From: an uncultured Mycoplasmatota bacterium
Lineage (GTDB): Bacteria; Bacillota_I; Bacilli_A; RF39; UBA660
DNA length: 64,000 nucleotides
NCBI GenBank assembly: GCA_947056845.1
Contig: CAMSCJ010000001.1
Span: forward strand, 32,442 to 96,441
Reading direction: 5' to 3'
The position numbers and the translations under genes are program-made. Below, piece after piece: positions 25,014-33,142 of the stretch. Below the pieces are notes generated by a model. It was not told where the DNA came from, ran no database searches, and saw nothing but the letters and a program-made list of their open reading frames with translations. Numbering within the stretch: the first letter of the stretch is position 1; each line of letters begins with the position of its first letter.

Positions 25014-26582
25014 TTAATAATTATTACTAAATGTTACCTTAATATTTATAGTTTTATCTTCAAATATTTCAATTTTATCAATTATATTAATTATTAATTC
25101 TCTACTAAGTTCTTTCATAGATAAAAATTTATTAATATATTCTAATATTATTTTATTTCTAGATTCTTCATTTATAGTATTATTAATATTATTATTTAAT
25201 TCGTTATATTTTTTTTGTTTAATTTTTAGTTCTTTTTCTAGTTTTAATTTAACTCTTTCAAATTGTTCTTCAGTTATTTTTTTGTTTAATTTATCAATAT
25301 AAATAATGTCCAAATTATCATTAATTTGTTTTAAATCATTAGAAATTATTTTTAATTCTTTTTTATTATTAATTTTATCATCATCTTTTAAATTATTCAA
25401 AGCACTATCTTTAATTTTATCCTGATTAATATAATTTAAACATATTTCAGTTAAAGAATTAGTAATTGCTTTTTCTAGCTCATCATAGTTATTTGAATGA
25501 GTTGTACATAACTTTTGCTTCATATTAGTTCTATAATAATTACAAATTGTATAACATCTATTATCTTTTTTTCTTCTTGATTGAATTGATATTCTATGTC
25601 CACAATCCCCACAATATAATAATCCATCTAATAAATGGTTTTCTTTTTTTTCATTTCTCCCTTTATTTTTAGGTATTCTTTTTTGAACTTCATAAAATAT
25701 CTCTTTATCAATGATTGCCTCATGAGTATTTTCAACAATTATATAATTTTCTGAATTATTTTTAATCACTTTTTTTACTTTATAATTTACTTTGCTTCTT
25801 TTATTTTGAACTAAATCTCCTAAATACATTTGATTGGTTAAGATATCTCTTATTGTTTTAGAATGCCACTGTCCATACTTTAGATTATAATTATTTCTCC
25901 ATTCAAAGTTATAATACTGAGCAGGCGTTTTAATTCCTTCATTAGTTAACTTTTTGGCTATTTTAAAGAATGATAAACCTTCTAAACACATATCAAATAT
26001 TCTTCTAACAACACTTGCTTGTTCAACATTCACTACTAAGCGATTTTTATTATTCTTATCTTGATCATATCCAAATGGTGTTCTACCTCCTACCCACTTT
26101 CCTTCTTTCATTTTTGCCTTTAAACTAGATTTTATTTTTTTTGAAATATCTTTAGCATACATGTCATTCATAATAGCTTTAAATGGAGCAATATCATTAT
26201 TTGAACTATCTAAAAATGTATCTATATTATCAGTAACGGCAATATACCTTACATTATGTTCTGGAAAATACTTTTCAATTAAATTTCCTGTCCCAATATA
26301 ATCTCTACCAAGTCTAGACATATCCTTTGTAATTACCATATTTACTTTACCTAGATCAATATCATTCATTAATCTATTAAAATTTGGTCTATCAAAATTT
26401 GTTCCAGAATATCCATCATCAATATAAATATCATAAATTCTTAAATTATTTTCTTTAACATATTGAAGTAATAAACTTTTTTGATTTGTAATACTTTCGC
26501 TCATCTCATTTTTATCATCATCTTCTCTAGATAATCTTATATAAAGTCCAACATTATATACCTTATTTAAACGCTCTAGCAA
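25014..26582 (-). CDS. Large serine recombinase
   Basis: 522 residues, TTG start overlapping the stop of the upstream small ORF. Resolvase domain ~10-155: GLYIRLSREDDD with catalytic Ser18 and Arg16, DDGYSGTNFDRPNFNRL, and VITKDMSRLGRDY with the conserved arginines. Recombinase domain ~160-270 (WVGGRTPFGYDQ), zinc ribbon ~315-350 (LLYCGDCGHRIS, then C-x3-Y), and a C-terminal coiled coil. The layout is TndX/TnpX- and integrase-like. It cuts at a 2-bp core and can integrate or excise DNA. All catalytic motifs look intact. It is the only recombinase in the element splitting the coat gene. Confidence 0.92.
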   Translation of the reverse strand: MLERLNKVYNVGLYIRLSREDDDKNEMSESITNQKSLLLQYVKENNLRIYDIYIDDGYSGTNFDRPNFNRLMNDIDLGKVNMVITKDMSRLGRDYIGTGNLIEKYFPEHNVRYIAVTDNIDTFLDSSNNDIAPFKAIMNDMYAKDISKKIKSSLKAKMKEGKWVGGRTPFGYDQDKNNKNRLVVNVEQASVVRRIFDMCLEGLSFFKIAKKLTNEGIKTPAQYYNFEWRNNYNLKYGQWHSKTIRDILTNQMYLGDLVQNKRSKVNYKVKKVIKNNSENYIIVENTHEAIIDKEIFYEVQKRIPKNKGRNEKKENHLLDGLLYCGDCGHRISIQSRRKKDNRCYTICNYYRTNMKQKLCTTHSNNYDELEKAITNSLTEICLNYINQDKIKDSALNNLKDDDKINNKKELKIISNDLKQINDNLDIIYIDKLNKKITEEQFERVKLKLEKELKIKQKKYNELNNNINNTINEESRNKIILEYINKFLSMKELSRELIINIIDKIEIFEDKTINIKVTFSNNY

Positions 26583-26749
26583 TTCTTATCATCTTCTAGA
26601 GAAAATCGCATACATAATGGTACTTCGCATTTTTCATTTTTACAAATCATTTCAATATATTTTTTTAATTCCTTATTCAAAATTTTTATTAATATTTCAT
26701 TTATATCTTTATCTTCATTATAAATATAGTTAATTTTGTACTTATCCAT
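26576..26749 (-). CDS. Small protein upstream of the recombinase, 57 aa
   Basis: ATG at 26749 with GAGGTG ten bases upstream. MDKYKINYIYNEDKDINEIL, later MICKNEKCEVPLCMRF; soluble, acidic/basic mixed, four Cys counting the last residue. It overlaps the recombinase start by seven bases and is cotranscribed. Small genes in this position in related elements are uncharacterised; a role as recombination directionality factor is possible but only a guess. The 26,768-27,012 interval upstream contains no gene; it has an imperfect inverted repeat around TCCTA/TAGGA. Confidence 0.55.
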   Translation of the reverse strand: MDKYKINYIYNEDKDINEILIKILNKELKKYIEMICKNEKCEVPLCMRFSLEDDKNC

Positions 26750-27012
26750 AAATTTTAAGCACCTCAATTAAATTTATGGATAAATAATTAATTTTAGTAA
26801 TAATAAATTAGATAATTTTTAAATTATACATAATATTTAGTATTATAAGCATCATTCTAAAAGTTCCTAATACATATTCTATTATATATTTAAATAAATA
26901 GTTAACCATGATAAAAATTATCCTAAAATTTTCAATCTTATAAAAATATAGGATGATTAATTTTTTATTTAATGATTTTTAATTTATCAAAAGAGTAATA
27001 TATAAGCCTATA

Positions 27013-27480
27013 TTAAATATTACTTTTTATTTTTTTAAATAGTTCCTCTACTTGCTTATCTAGTTGTTCATCTGTTTCAATCTCAAAAAATATTTTATCA
27101 GCAGGAAAAATAATCTCCTTGATTTCTTCTTCATAATCAAAATAATCTTTTTTAGTTGCTCTCGAATAATTATCATCTTTACCAAATTGACTCTCACTAT
27201 AATCGATCCTTCTTAATATTATATCCTGATTACAAACTAAATTAACATAATAACATTTGACATTTTATTTTTTTGCCTTTTTTGAAATAACATTATGTTG
27301 TCTTATAGTGTTCGCATCTACGATAATATTTGAATGATTCTTAATCAAATATTCCATTTGTAAATATGCTAACTTGTGAACAATATCTTGATTAGTAGAA
27401 TCAATCCCTATACTATCTAAAAATCTTCGCGTTCTATCATTCGATATAATTGGTATTTGCTTTTTTTCTGAAATTAGTTT
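27013..27480 (-). pseudogene. Remnant of a P-loop kinase-like gene
   Basis: The frame reads IPIISNDRTRRFLDSIGID, QMEYLIKNHSNIIVDANTIR and KAKK, hits TAA (27265-27267), then continues VKCYYVNLVCNQDIILRRID and DYEEEIKEIIFPADKIFFEI to TAA at 27013. This resembles the middle and end of small AAA-type zeta-toxin/polynucleotide kinase-like proteins, but the P-loop N-terminus is missing and one nonsense codon is present. Inactive; part of the element's cargo. Confidence 0.65.
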
Positions 27481-27481
27481 C

Positions 27482-28225
27482 TTATTCTATTTCAAAATTT
27501 AATAGTTTTTCACACATTGCTTCATATAAATCTTGTTCATGTTTAATAGTATCAATTAAAAACATTTTATCTTTTTCGTATTCCTTTAAGCCTCTCATAT
27601 AATAAGATTTATCATCATCTAAAACTATGAATGGCACGATATTATTTCTTAAGCATTCTTTAAACATAATAATTCTACCAACTCTACCATTTCCATCTCC
27701 AAAAGGATGAATTTTCTCAAACTTATAATGAAAATCAATAATATCTTCTAAAGTAATTTTAGTTTTAGAATTATATTCGTGAATTAACTCATCAATTTCT
27801 TTTTCTACATCTGCCGGTGCAGTTGTATTGATAACATTAACAATCCCAATTATATTAGGAACTATTTTAAATCCTCCAACATTATATCTAGGGTTTTCTT
27901 CATCACTAGTATTTCTCTTTAATATCTTATTCATTTCGATAATCATTTCTTTAGTTAATAAATCATCTACATTATCTAACATATAATCAAATAATTTAAA
28001 ATGATTTTTAGATTCTGTTAAATCATCAAGTTTAATCAAATCATCACTTTTAGGAATAAAAGATGACGTATCAAATATTGCCTCTGTCTGATCACTAGTT
28101 AATCTACTACCTTCAATCTTATTTGAATTATAAGAAAAATTAACTTGTGAATAATGGTATATATTTCCTTTAAATTTAGATTCTTTTTGACTAATTAATT
28201 CATTTTTAATTTTAGCTATCTTCAT
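27482..28225 (-). CDS. Fic-family protein with N-terminal inhibitory motif
   Basis: 247 residues, ATG after AAAAGGAGATAA. The Fic core motif HPFGDGNGRVGR is complete (catalytic His, Asp and Arg), preceded by LTKEMIIEMNKIL and VGGFKIVPN. An SNKIEGSRL segment near residue 37 fits the (S/T)xxxE(G/N) inhibitory helix, so the enzyme carries its own brake. Fic proteins transfer AMP or related groups from nucleotides to target proteins. Starts three bases after the metallopeptidase stop, so the two form an operon. Confidence 0.88.
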   Translation of the reverse strand: MKIAKIKNELISQKESKFKGNIYHYSQVNFSYNSNKIEGSRLTSDQTEAIFDTSSFIPKSDDLIKLDDLTESKNHFKLFDYMLDNVDDLLTKEMIIEMNKILKRNTSDEENPRYNVGGFKIVPNIIGIVNVINTTAPADVEKEIDELIHEYNSKTKITLEDIIDFHYKFEKIHPFGDGNGRVGRIIMFKECLRNNIVPFIVLDDDKSYYMRGLKEYEKDKMFLIDTIKHEQDLYEAMCEKLLNFEIE

Positions 28226-28228
28226 AAA

Positions 28229-28924
28229 TTATCTCCTTTTAATATCAATATTGATTAATTTTTCATTATAATAATCTACTGCCTTAGTAACTAAGTCCTC
28301 ACTTAATTTTTTAATAGTCTCTTCAGATTTTATTTCTATTAAAAAGTCATCATTCCCTAAAGTTTCTATTAAATAACTAACCATCAAATAAGCATAATCA
28401 TAACTATCATATTCATGCATCCCAAATTCATAAATTAACTCATGCATTGGAGGTATATCTATTTTATTAACATATTCATCAAGTAAGTATTTAAGCCCTT
28501 TACTATAAGTCCCATCCAAATATTTTGCAACTCCTTCAGTTAACCATTCTGGTTGTCTGCCATAGATAATACCTTGAATAGCGTGAATTTCTTCATGAAA
28601 AACAACATTTTTATATTCCTCTTTACTCCATTCATTTTCATTAGGATTATCTTTTGGTTCAAAAAAATTTAAAGAGTTGTCTTCATCCTTATAACAAGCA
28701 CACATATAATCAGGCATACTATCAAAACCTCTATTTTTCATTCCACATGCCAAGTCATCAATAGTATCATAAATATATATATTGAAATTAAATTGTCCAT
28801 TATCTTCTACATTAAAAAAATCTAATATTTCTTGTTTGTTAGAAACTAATATTTTTTCTACTTCCTCTTGATAATTTTTATTTCTATTTGTACAAATATA
28901 TTTATTCACAAATATCACATCCAT
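28229..28924 (-). CDS. Putative zinc metallopeptidase (MA-like)
   Basis: 231 residues from the ATG at 28924, the first start after the coat-gene terminator. The motif VVFHEEIHAIQG supplies HExxH; the downstream PEWLTEGVAKYLDG supplies the third Glu ligand, the typical gluzincin arrangement of peptidase-MA-like proteins. No signal peptide, so cytoplasmic. Substrate unknown. Immediately upstream of the Fic gene; whether the pair works together is not known. Confidence 0.75.
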   Translation of the reverse strand: MDVIFVNKYICTNRNKNYQEEVEKILVSNKQEILDFFNVEDNGQFNFNIYIYDTIDDLACGMKNRGFDSMPDYMCACYKDEDNSLNFFEPKDNPNENEWSKEEYKNVVFHEEIHAIQGIIYGRQPEWLTEGVAKYLDGTYSKGLKYLLDEYVNKIDIPPMHELIYEFGMHEYDSYDYAYLMVSYLIETLGNDDFLIEIKSEETIKKLSEDLVTKAVDYYNEKLINIDIKRR

Positions 28925-28940
28925 AATAATTATATCACAC

Positions 28941-28969
28941 AAAAAGGCATTCCTTTTCAAAATGCCCTT
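28941..28969 (-). terminator. Intrinsic terminator inside the element's left end
   Basis: Minus-strand stem AAGGGCATT/AATGCCTTT (one G-T pair) followed by TTTTT. It would stop transcripts of the truncated coat-gene 5' half before the element's genes. Confidence 0.75.
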
Positions 28970-29014
28970 AGTTTATACTTATTTTCTTCAATTTATCTGG
29001 TCTATCATAAATTA

Positions 29015-29221
29015 TCACACTTGTGGAACTTCATGATAGAATTCTTTTTCGATACATTTATTAATAGTAGGTTCAACAATACATTGTTCTCTTGTTTGGT
29101 TCATATTACAGCAATCACGTCCCATTTGTGGCATTGGTTGAGGAGCCATCATACCACCATCGCAACATCTGTCAAATTGTGGCATAGGTCCACAACAATT
29201 TTTATTAAATAACATGAACAT
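29015..29221 (-). pseudogene. 5' half of a split CotD-like spore coat gene
   Basis: 68 residues: NCCGPMPQFDRCCDGGMMAP, two further PMPQ- and CCN-type segments, CIVEPTINKCIEKEFYHEVPQV. Good ribosome binding site (GGGGGAA). The Cys- and Met/Pro-rich start plus KEFYHEVP is the front part of CotD-like coat proteins, but the His/Tyr-rich rear part is missing and the TGA stop comes from the adjacent element. The missing part is found at 24190-24322. A sequence fitting the SigK -10 pattern lies at 29241-29249. Could still be made as a short protein. Confidence 0.7.
29016..29025 (-). other. Candidate attachment core, end of coat-gene 5' half
   Basis: Minus-strand CACAAGTGTG at the codons for PQV; partner of 24314-24323. 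Confidence 0.55.
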
Positions 29222-29240
29222 ATTCCCCCTTATCTACCTT

Positions 29241-29249
29241 TATGATATG
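29241..29249 (-). promoter_or_regulatory. Possible SigK-type -10 element of the coat gene
   Basis: Minus-strand CATATCATA fits CATA-N3-TA, about 20 bases before the ATG. No convincing -35 was found, so this is weak support for mother-cell expression. Confidence 0.3.
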
Positions 29250-29300
29250 AAGGTAAATATTTTTTGAATATGGTATTTGCCTTAATAAATCGATTTATTA

Positions 29301-30608
29301 CTAAAATGGCATTTTAAAATTACCATTTTTCATTTGCTTCATCATAGTTTTCATTTGTTCAAATTGTTTTAGCAGACGATTAACTTCCTCAACAGTTCTA
29401 CCAGAACCTTTAGCAATTCTTAATTTTCTAGTTGCCTTAATAATTTCTGGATTTTTCCTTTCTTTTGGCGTCATTGATAAAATAATAGCCTCTAAATGAG
29501 CCATATCCTTAGGATTTATTTGAACTTTATTTAATCCCATTTTACTAGCTCCAGGAATTAATTTCAATAAATTCTCTAGTGGTCCTAATTTTTTAATTTG
29601 CTTTAATTGACTTAAAAAATCTTCTAAATCAAATTTCCCATTTTGCATTTTTTTAGCAGCACTCATGACTTCATCTTGATCAATAACAGCTTCTGCTTTC
29701 TCAATCATAGTCATAATGTCACCCATATCTAGAATACGAGTAGCCATTCGATCAGGATGAAATTCTTCTAATCCATCCATTTTTTCACTAACACCAATAA
29801 ACTTAATTGGAACATTAGTTAAATGTCTAACAGATAATGCAACACCACCTCTAGTATCACCATCTAATTTTGTCAAAATAGCGCCTGTCAATTTTAAACT
29901 ATTATTAAATCCTTCAATAACGTTAATAGCGTCCTGACCTGTCATACTATCAATAACCAAAATTGTTTCGTGAGGATTGACAGTACTAGTAATATCAGTT
30001 AACTCTTGCATTAACGTTTCATCAATGTGAAGTCGCCCTGCTGTATCGATTAATACATAATTAAATCCATTCACCTTAGCGTATTCTACCGCGTTTTTAG
30101 CGATATCAACAGGATTATTTTTACCTTCTGAATAAACCTCAATATTTAATTCTTTACCTAACTGTTTTAATTGATCAATAGCCGCTGGTCTATATACATC
30201 ACAAGCTACTAATAACGGTTTTTTATTATGTTTTTTTCTTAAAAAATTAGCCAATTTGGCAATTGTTGTAGTTTTTCCACTACCTTGCAACCCTACTAAC
30301 ATTAATATAGCGGGATTACCCAAAGTATTTAAAGGCGCACTTTCCCCACCTAATAAATCGACTAACTCATCTTTAACAATTTTAACAAATAATTCACCAG
30401 GTTTTAAACTTTTTTGAACTTCCTCACCTAATGCTTTTTCTTTAACATTATTTATAAATTCCTTAACAACTTTATAGTTAACATCGGCTTCTAATAAAGC
30501 TAGCCGAATTTCTCTTGTTACTTCACCAATATTTTCTTCGGTTATTTTACCATAACCTTTAATTTTTTTGATGGCATTTTGTAATCTATCTCCTAAACTT
30601 TCAAACAT
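29301..30608 (-). CDS. ffh: Signal recognition particle protein Ffh (SRP54)
   Basis: 435 residues from the ATG at 30608 behind AAAGGTGAT. N domain (~1-85), GTPase G domain with GLQGSGKTTTIAKLANFLRK, DTAGRLHIDE and TKLDGDTRGG, then a Met-rich M domain (~300-435) ending MKTMMKQMKNGNFKMPF, which binds SRP RNA and signal sequences. With FtsY (35493) it brings ribosomes making membrane proteins to the translocon. Usual length. Confidence 0.97.
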   Translation of the reverse strand: MFESLGDRLQNAIKKIKGYGKITEENIGEVTREIRLALLEADVNYKVVKEFINNVKEKALGEEVQKSLKPGELFVKIVKDELVDLLGGESAPLNTLGNPAILMLVGLQGSGKTTTIAKLANFLRKKHNKKPLLVACDVYRPAAIDQLKQLGKELNIEVYSEGKNNPVDIAKNAVEYAKVNGFNYVLIDTAGRLHIDETLMQELTDITSTVNPHETILVIDSMTGQDAINVIEGFNNSLKLTGAILTKLDGDTRGGVALSVRHLTNVPIKFIGVSEKMDGLEEFHPDRMATRILDMGDIMTMIEKAEAVIDQDEVMSAAKKMQNGKFDLEDFLSQLKQIKKLGPLENLLKLIPGASKMGLNKVQINPKDMAHLEAIILSMTPKERKNPEIIKATRKLRIAKGSGRTVEEVNRLLKQFEQMKTMMKQMKNGNFKMPF

Positions 30609-30651
30609 TTCTATCACCTTTTTAAATTATATAATAAAATTAAAAAAAAGA

Positions 30652-31110
30652 CTATATTTTATGTCTTTTTTGTATACTTTTTTGACTATATCTTTCTCTT
30701 ATATTAGAAATCAAATATATAAATTCACTATCTAATTCATTATTATCAATAAATTCGTCATAAGAACTAGCCTTATATAAATCTTTTCTTTGTTCAAATT
30801 TTCTTTTTACGGTTTCAGTCATTTTAATATCACCTTTATCTAATAAAACATTAGTAATTGTAGCTATGTTTTTTCTATTAATATTGGCCTTACTTAAAAC
30901 AATATAATTTATCGCATGAAAATATATCAAAACGGAATTGGATTGATCAATAATTGTTCCTTTGATTATGCCATAATTTATATCGTTAGCTTCAAAATTA
31001 ATAATATTAGTGTTACTTTCCATAAAAAATTTTACATACGGATTAGCCATATATTGATCACTATTTTTAAATTGGCTATATATATTATTTAAAACTTCAT
31101 TATAATTCAT
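30652..31110 (-). CDS. Hypothetical protein
   Basis: 152 residues from the ATG at 31110, which follows GGGTGAT; a start four codons upstream overlaps that site. Begins MNYNEVLNNIYSQFKNSDQ; the middle has alternating hydrophobic residues typical of beta strands (YGIIKGTIIDQSNSVLIYF), and the C-terminal third is basic and helical. No family recognised. Same strand as ffh, 43 bp upstream of it. Confidence 0.6.
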   Translation of the reverse strand: MNYNEVLNNIYSQFKNSDQYMANPYVKFFMESNTNIINFEANDINYGIIKGTIIDQSNSVLIYFHAINYIVLSKANINRKNIATITNVLLDKGDIKMTETVKRKFEQRKDLYKASSYDEFIDNNELDSEFIYLISNIRERYSQKSIQKRHKI

Positions 31111-31163
31111 ATTATCACCCATATATAATATATGAGTAAATTTATTAATGGTTTTTCTATATT

Positions 31164-31985
31164 TTATAAAGTACTTATTTCTTCGTTGGTTAAACCAGTT
31201 ATTTTTGAAACAATGCTGATATCTATATTTTCCGTTAACATCAATTTTGCAATTTCTATTTTCCCCTCTCTTTTTCCCTCTCTTTTTCCTTCCTTTTTCC
31301 CCTCTTCCTTACCATCAATATAAGCATCCTCGTAATGTTCGCTTTCCTCCATCATTAATTTTTCAATATCTTCCATCTTCGCATACTCCTCACTATTTAA
31401 ATTATATCTTTTTATTTCTTCTAAGATTTTCTTGTAAATTTTACTTTTAATTATTTCATTTAAATTATTAATATTCTTAGTATTGAATAGATTTATTAAT
31501 TCATAATATTTATTTTGCCTATTATTTTTATCTACCTTTGTTAAATCAAATATTTGATATTCTAACTTTTTAGTAAATATTTTGTTTTCTATTTTTAGTC
31601 TAACCTTATTCTTTATATTTTTATTAAATAATGGATAATTTATTATCGCATATACTTTAATACTTTTTAAATTTTTATAACTTTCACCAACTCTCAAGCA
31701 ATGATTAGATACTATATTAGATGAATAAAATAATAATCTATCAGAAAAATTATGTCTATCCAAATTCTGTAGTTCTAATATTATTATTTCATTATCTACT
31801 TCTAATAATAAATCTACTATTCCTGCCTTTCCATCTTTATTTATCTTTTCTAAAACAGTATTTAAATAATTTATTTTATTTACTTTAACATCAAATAAAT
31901 CAAATAATAACCGTTCTAAATATTTTTGATTACTAAATATTCTTTTAAATAAGTAATCGTTTTCTAATGTATATAATTTGCTCAT
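31164..31985 (-). CDS. Rpn-family PD-(D/E)XK nuclease / putative transposase
   Basis: 273 residues. The N-terminus (NDYLFKRIFSNQKYLERLL), the KAGIVDLLLEVDNEIIILELQ active-site region (Asp, then ExQ) and the later YAIINYPLF fit the Rpn/PDDEXK_2 family. The C-terminus has short repeats of GKxEG type (DGKEEGKKEGKREGKREGK) and an HTH-like end. Members promote RecA-independent recombination or defend against phage. No terminal repeats or target-site duplication seen nearby. It breaks the ylxM-ffh neighbourhood, suggesting later insertion. Confidence 0.85.
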   Translation of the reverse strand: MSKLYTLENDYLFKRIFSNQKYLERLLFDLFDVKVNKINYLNTVLEKINKDGKAGIVDLLLEVDNEIIILELQNLDRHNFSDRLLFYSSNIVSNHCLRVGESYKNLKSIKVYAIINYPLFNKNIKNKVRLKIENKIFTKKLEYQIFDLTKVDKNNRQNKYYELINLFNTKNINNLNEIIKSKIYKKILEEIKRYNLNSEEYAKMEDIEKLMMEESEHYEDAYIDGKEEGKKEGKREGKREGKIEIAKLMLTENIDISIVSKITGLTNEEISTL

Positions 31986-32104
31986 TTGTTAACTATTAAT
32001 TAAATTATATATAACATAATTTATATTGTCAATATATAATCAATTTCTACTCCTTTCTATATATATTAATATATTAGAAAAGTTTTAATAATCCTTTTTA
32101 TCTT

Positions 32105-32131
32105 GAAAAAAATATAGCAAACGCTATATTT
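32105..32131 (-). terminator. Intrinsic terminator
   Basis: Minus-strand AAATATAGC / GCTATATTT, loop GTTT, then a T run. Ends the transcript of the gene at 32176. Confidence 0.75.
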
Positions 32132-32175
32132 AAAAGTTAAAAAAATTAAATCTACAAAAATTTATAGATATTAAT

Positions 32176-33042
32176 CTATAAATTTTTACTAATCTTTAAT
32201 ACATAATTTTTCAAATCATTATTTGTTTTGATAAAATCTTCTTCCAAAAATCCTAAATATCTAGCCATTCCACTAATATGAGGTATTACAAAGTCATTAT
32301 ATACTTTTTGTTTCACTTCCCCGCTTACATTCTGTTGCATAGTATCACCAATATATATAATATTACGAGGTAAATTATCACATAACAAGTTAAAAAATTC
32401 ATAATAATCGAAATTGTTTTTAGTTTTTTCATTTAAATATGCTAAAGTATATTCTTTATAACTACCACATATAAAATTAACATCATTATTTGTATATCTT
32501 TTTATTAAAAATAACATTAATTTTAAATATTTTTCAAAATTATTCTCTGAAAAATTTGATATTTTAAATCTTACACCAACCGAATATTTTTCATTTGGTC
32601 TATAATCTTTATAAATATTATCCAAAGTTTTAAACATTATTTTAAATGGTATTTCTCCTCTTATTAAATATGTATCAACAAATATTGGCAATGTATCATC
32701 ATTAAACATAACAAAATCATTACCACCTACAAGCGAAATACTTGGATCTTTACCAAAATAATCATAATAAGAAACTCGCAATATATCTAAAGCATTTTTA
32801 TGCCCAAGTTTTATATATCGCATATCTCCAAATTCTGGTTTTTTAGGGATGTATGTGCCGATTTTTTTCTCTTCTAATATTTTAATCTTTCGTTCTAACT
32901 CCATTATGTCATTTTTTATAGAATTTAAAACATCTTCTTTATCTATGTCTGGAATTCTTTTACTAAGGTCATCAAGCATATATTTTTTAAAATCAATTAT
33001 CTTTTTACATTCTAAAATTTCATCATCGATATTTCTTTTCAT
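32176..33042 (-). CDS. Hypothetical protein with N-terminal coiled coil
   Basis: 288 residues, ATG after GGGTGAAA. Residues ~1-65 are charged heptad-like helices (MELERKIKILEEKKIG); the rest is a mixed alpha/beta domain with SLVGGNDFVMFND, SVGVRFKISNF and NIIYIGDTMQQNVSG. No family recognised. It lies between two terminators and so is probably a single gene with its own promoter. Confidence 0.6.
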   Translation of the reverse strand: MKRNIDDEILECKKIIDFKKYMLDDLSKRIPDIDKEDVLNSIKNDIMELERKIKILEEKKIGTYIPKKPEFGDMRYIKLGHKNALDILRVSYYDYFGKDPSISLVGGNDFVMFNDDTLPIFVDTYLIRGEIPFKIMFKTLDNIYKDYRPNEKYSVGVRFKISNFSENNFEKYLKLMLFLIKRYTNNDVNFICGSYKEYTLAYLNEKTKNNFDYYEFFNLLCDNLPRNIIYIGDTMQQNVSGEVKQKVYNDFVIPHISGMARYLGFLEEDFIKTNNDLKNYVLKISKNL

Positions 33043-33104
33043 AAGTTTTCACCCATCTTTTTAAATATATTATCACAAAATTAATAAATTCAAACAAAAA
33101 TATT

Positions 33105-33130
33105 AAAAAACTATCACAATTTTGTGATAG
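33105..33130 (-). terminator. Intrinsic terminator after the HerA-like gene
   Basis: Minus-strand CTATCACAA / TTGTGATAG stem with a two-base loop, followed by TTTTTT. Confidence 0.75.
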
Positions 33131-33142
33131 CAAATATTATAT

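Larger units (their letters stand above)
24319..29021. mobile_element. Intervening element interrupting the CotD-like gene
   Basis: About 4.7 kb separate the two coat-gene halves. The borders share a 10-bp core, CACAMGTRTG on the minus strand (24314-24323 and 29016-29025, 8/10 identical, including a GT dinucleotide). All genes inside lie on the coat gene's strand: metallopeptidase, Fic, decayed kinase, a 57-aa ORF, a large serine recombinase, MazE and MazF. Crossover at the core rejoins the coat gene in frame. The arrangement is like skin or SPbeta in Bacillus, where a serine recombinase excises an element in the mother cell. Excision itself is inferred. Confidence 0.65.

Noticed and set aside
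26768..27012. Possible small RNA or gene upstream of the recombinase operon
   Set aside because: Only AT-rich sequence with an imperfect inverted repeat; no promoter or coding pattern convincing enough.
31260..31320. Short tandem repeats that might be a CRISPR array
   Set aside because: They are the coding repeats for GKxEG in the nuclease C-terminus; no spacers or cas genes.
31132..31450. Two plus-strand frames rich in Pro, Phe and Ser
   Set aside because: They arise from the complementary strand of the GKxEG repeats in the Rpn-type nuclease gene.
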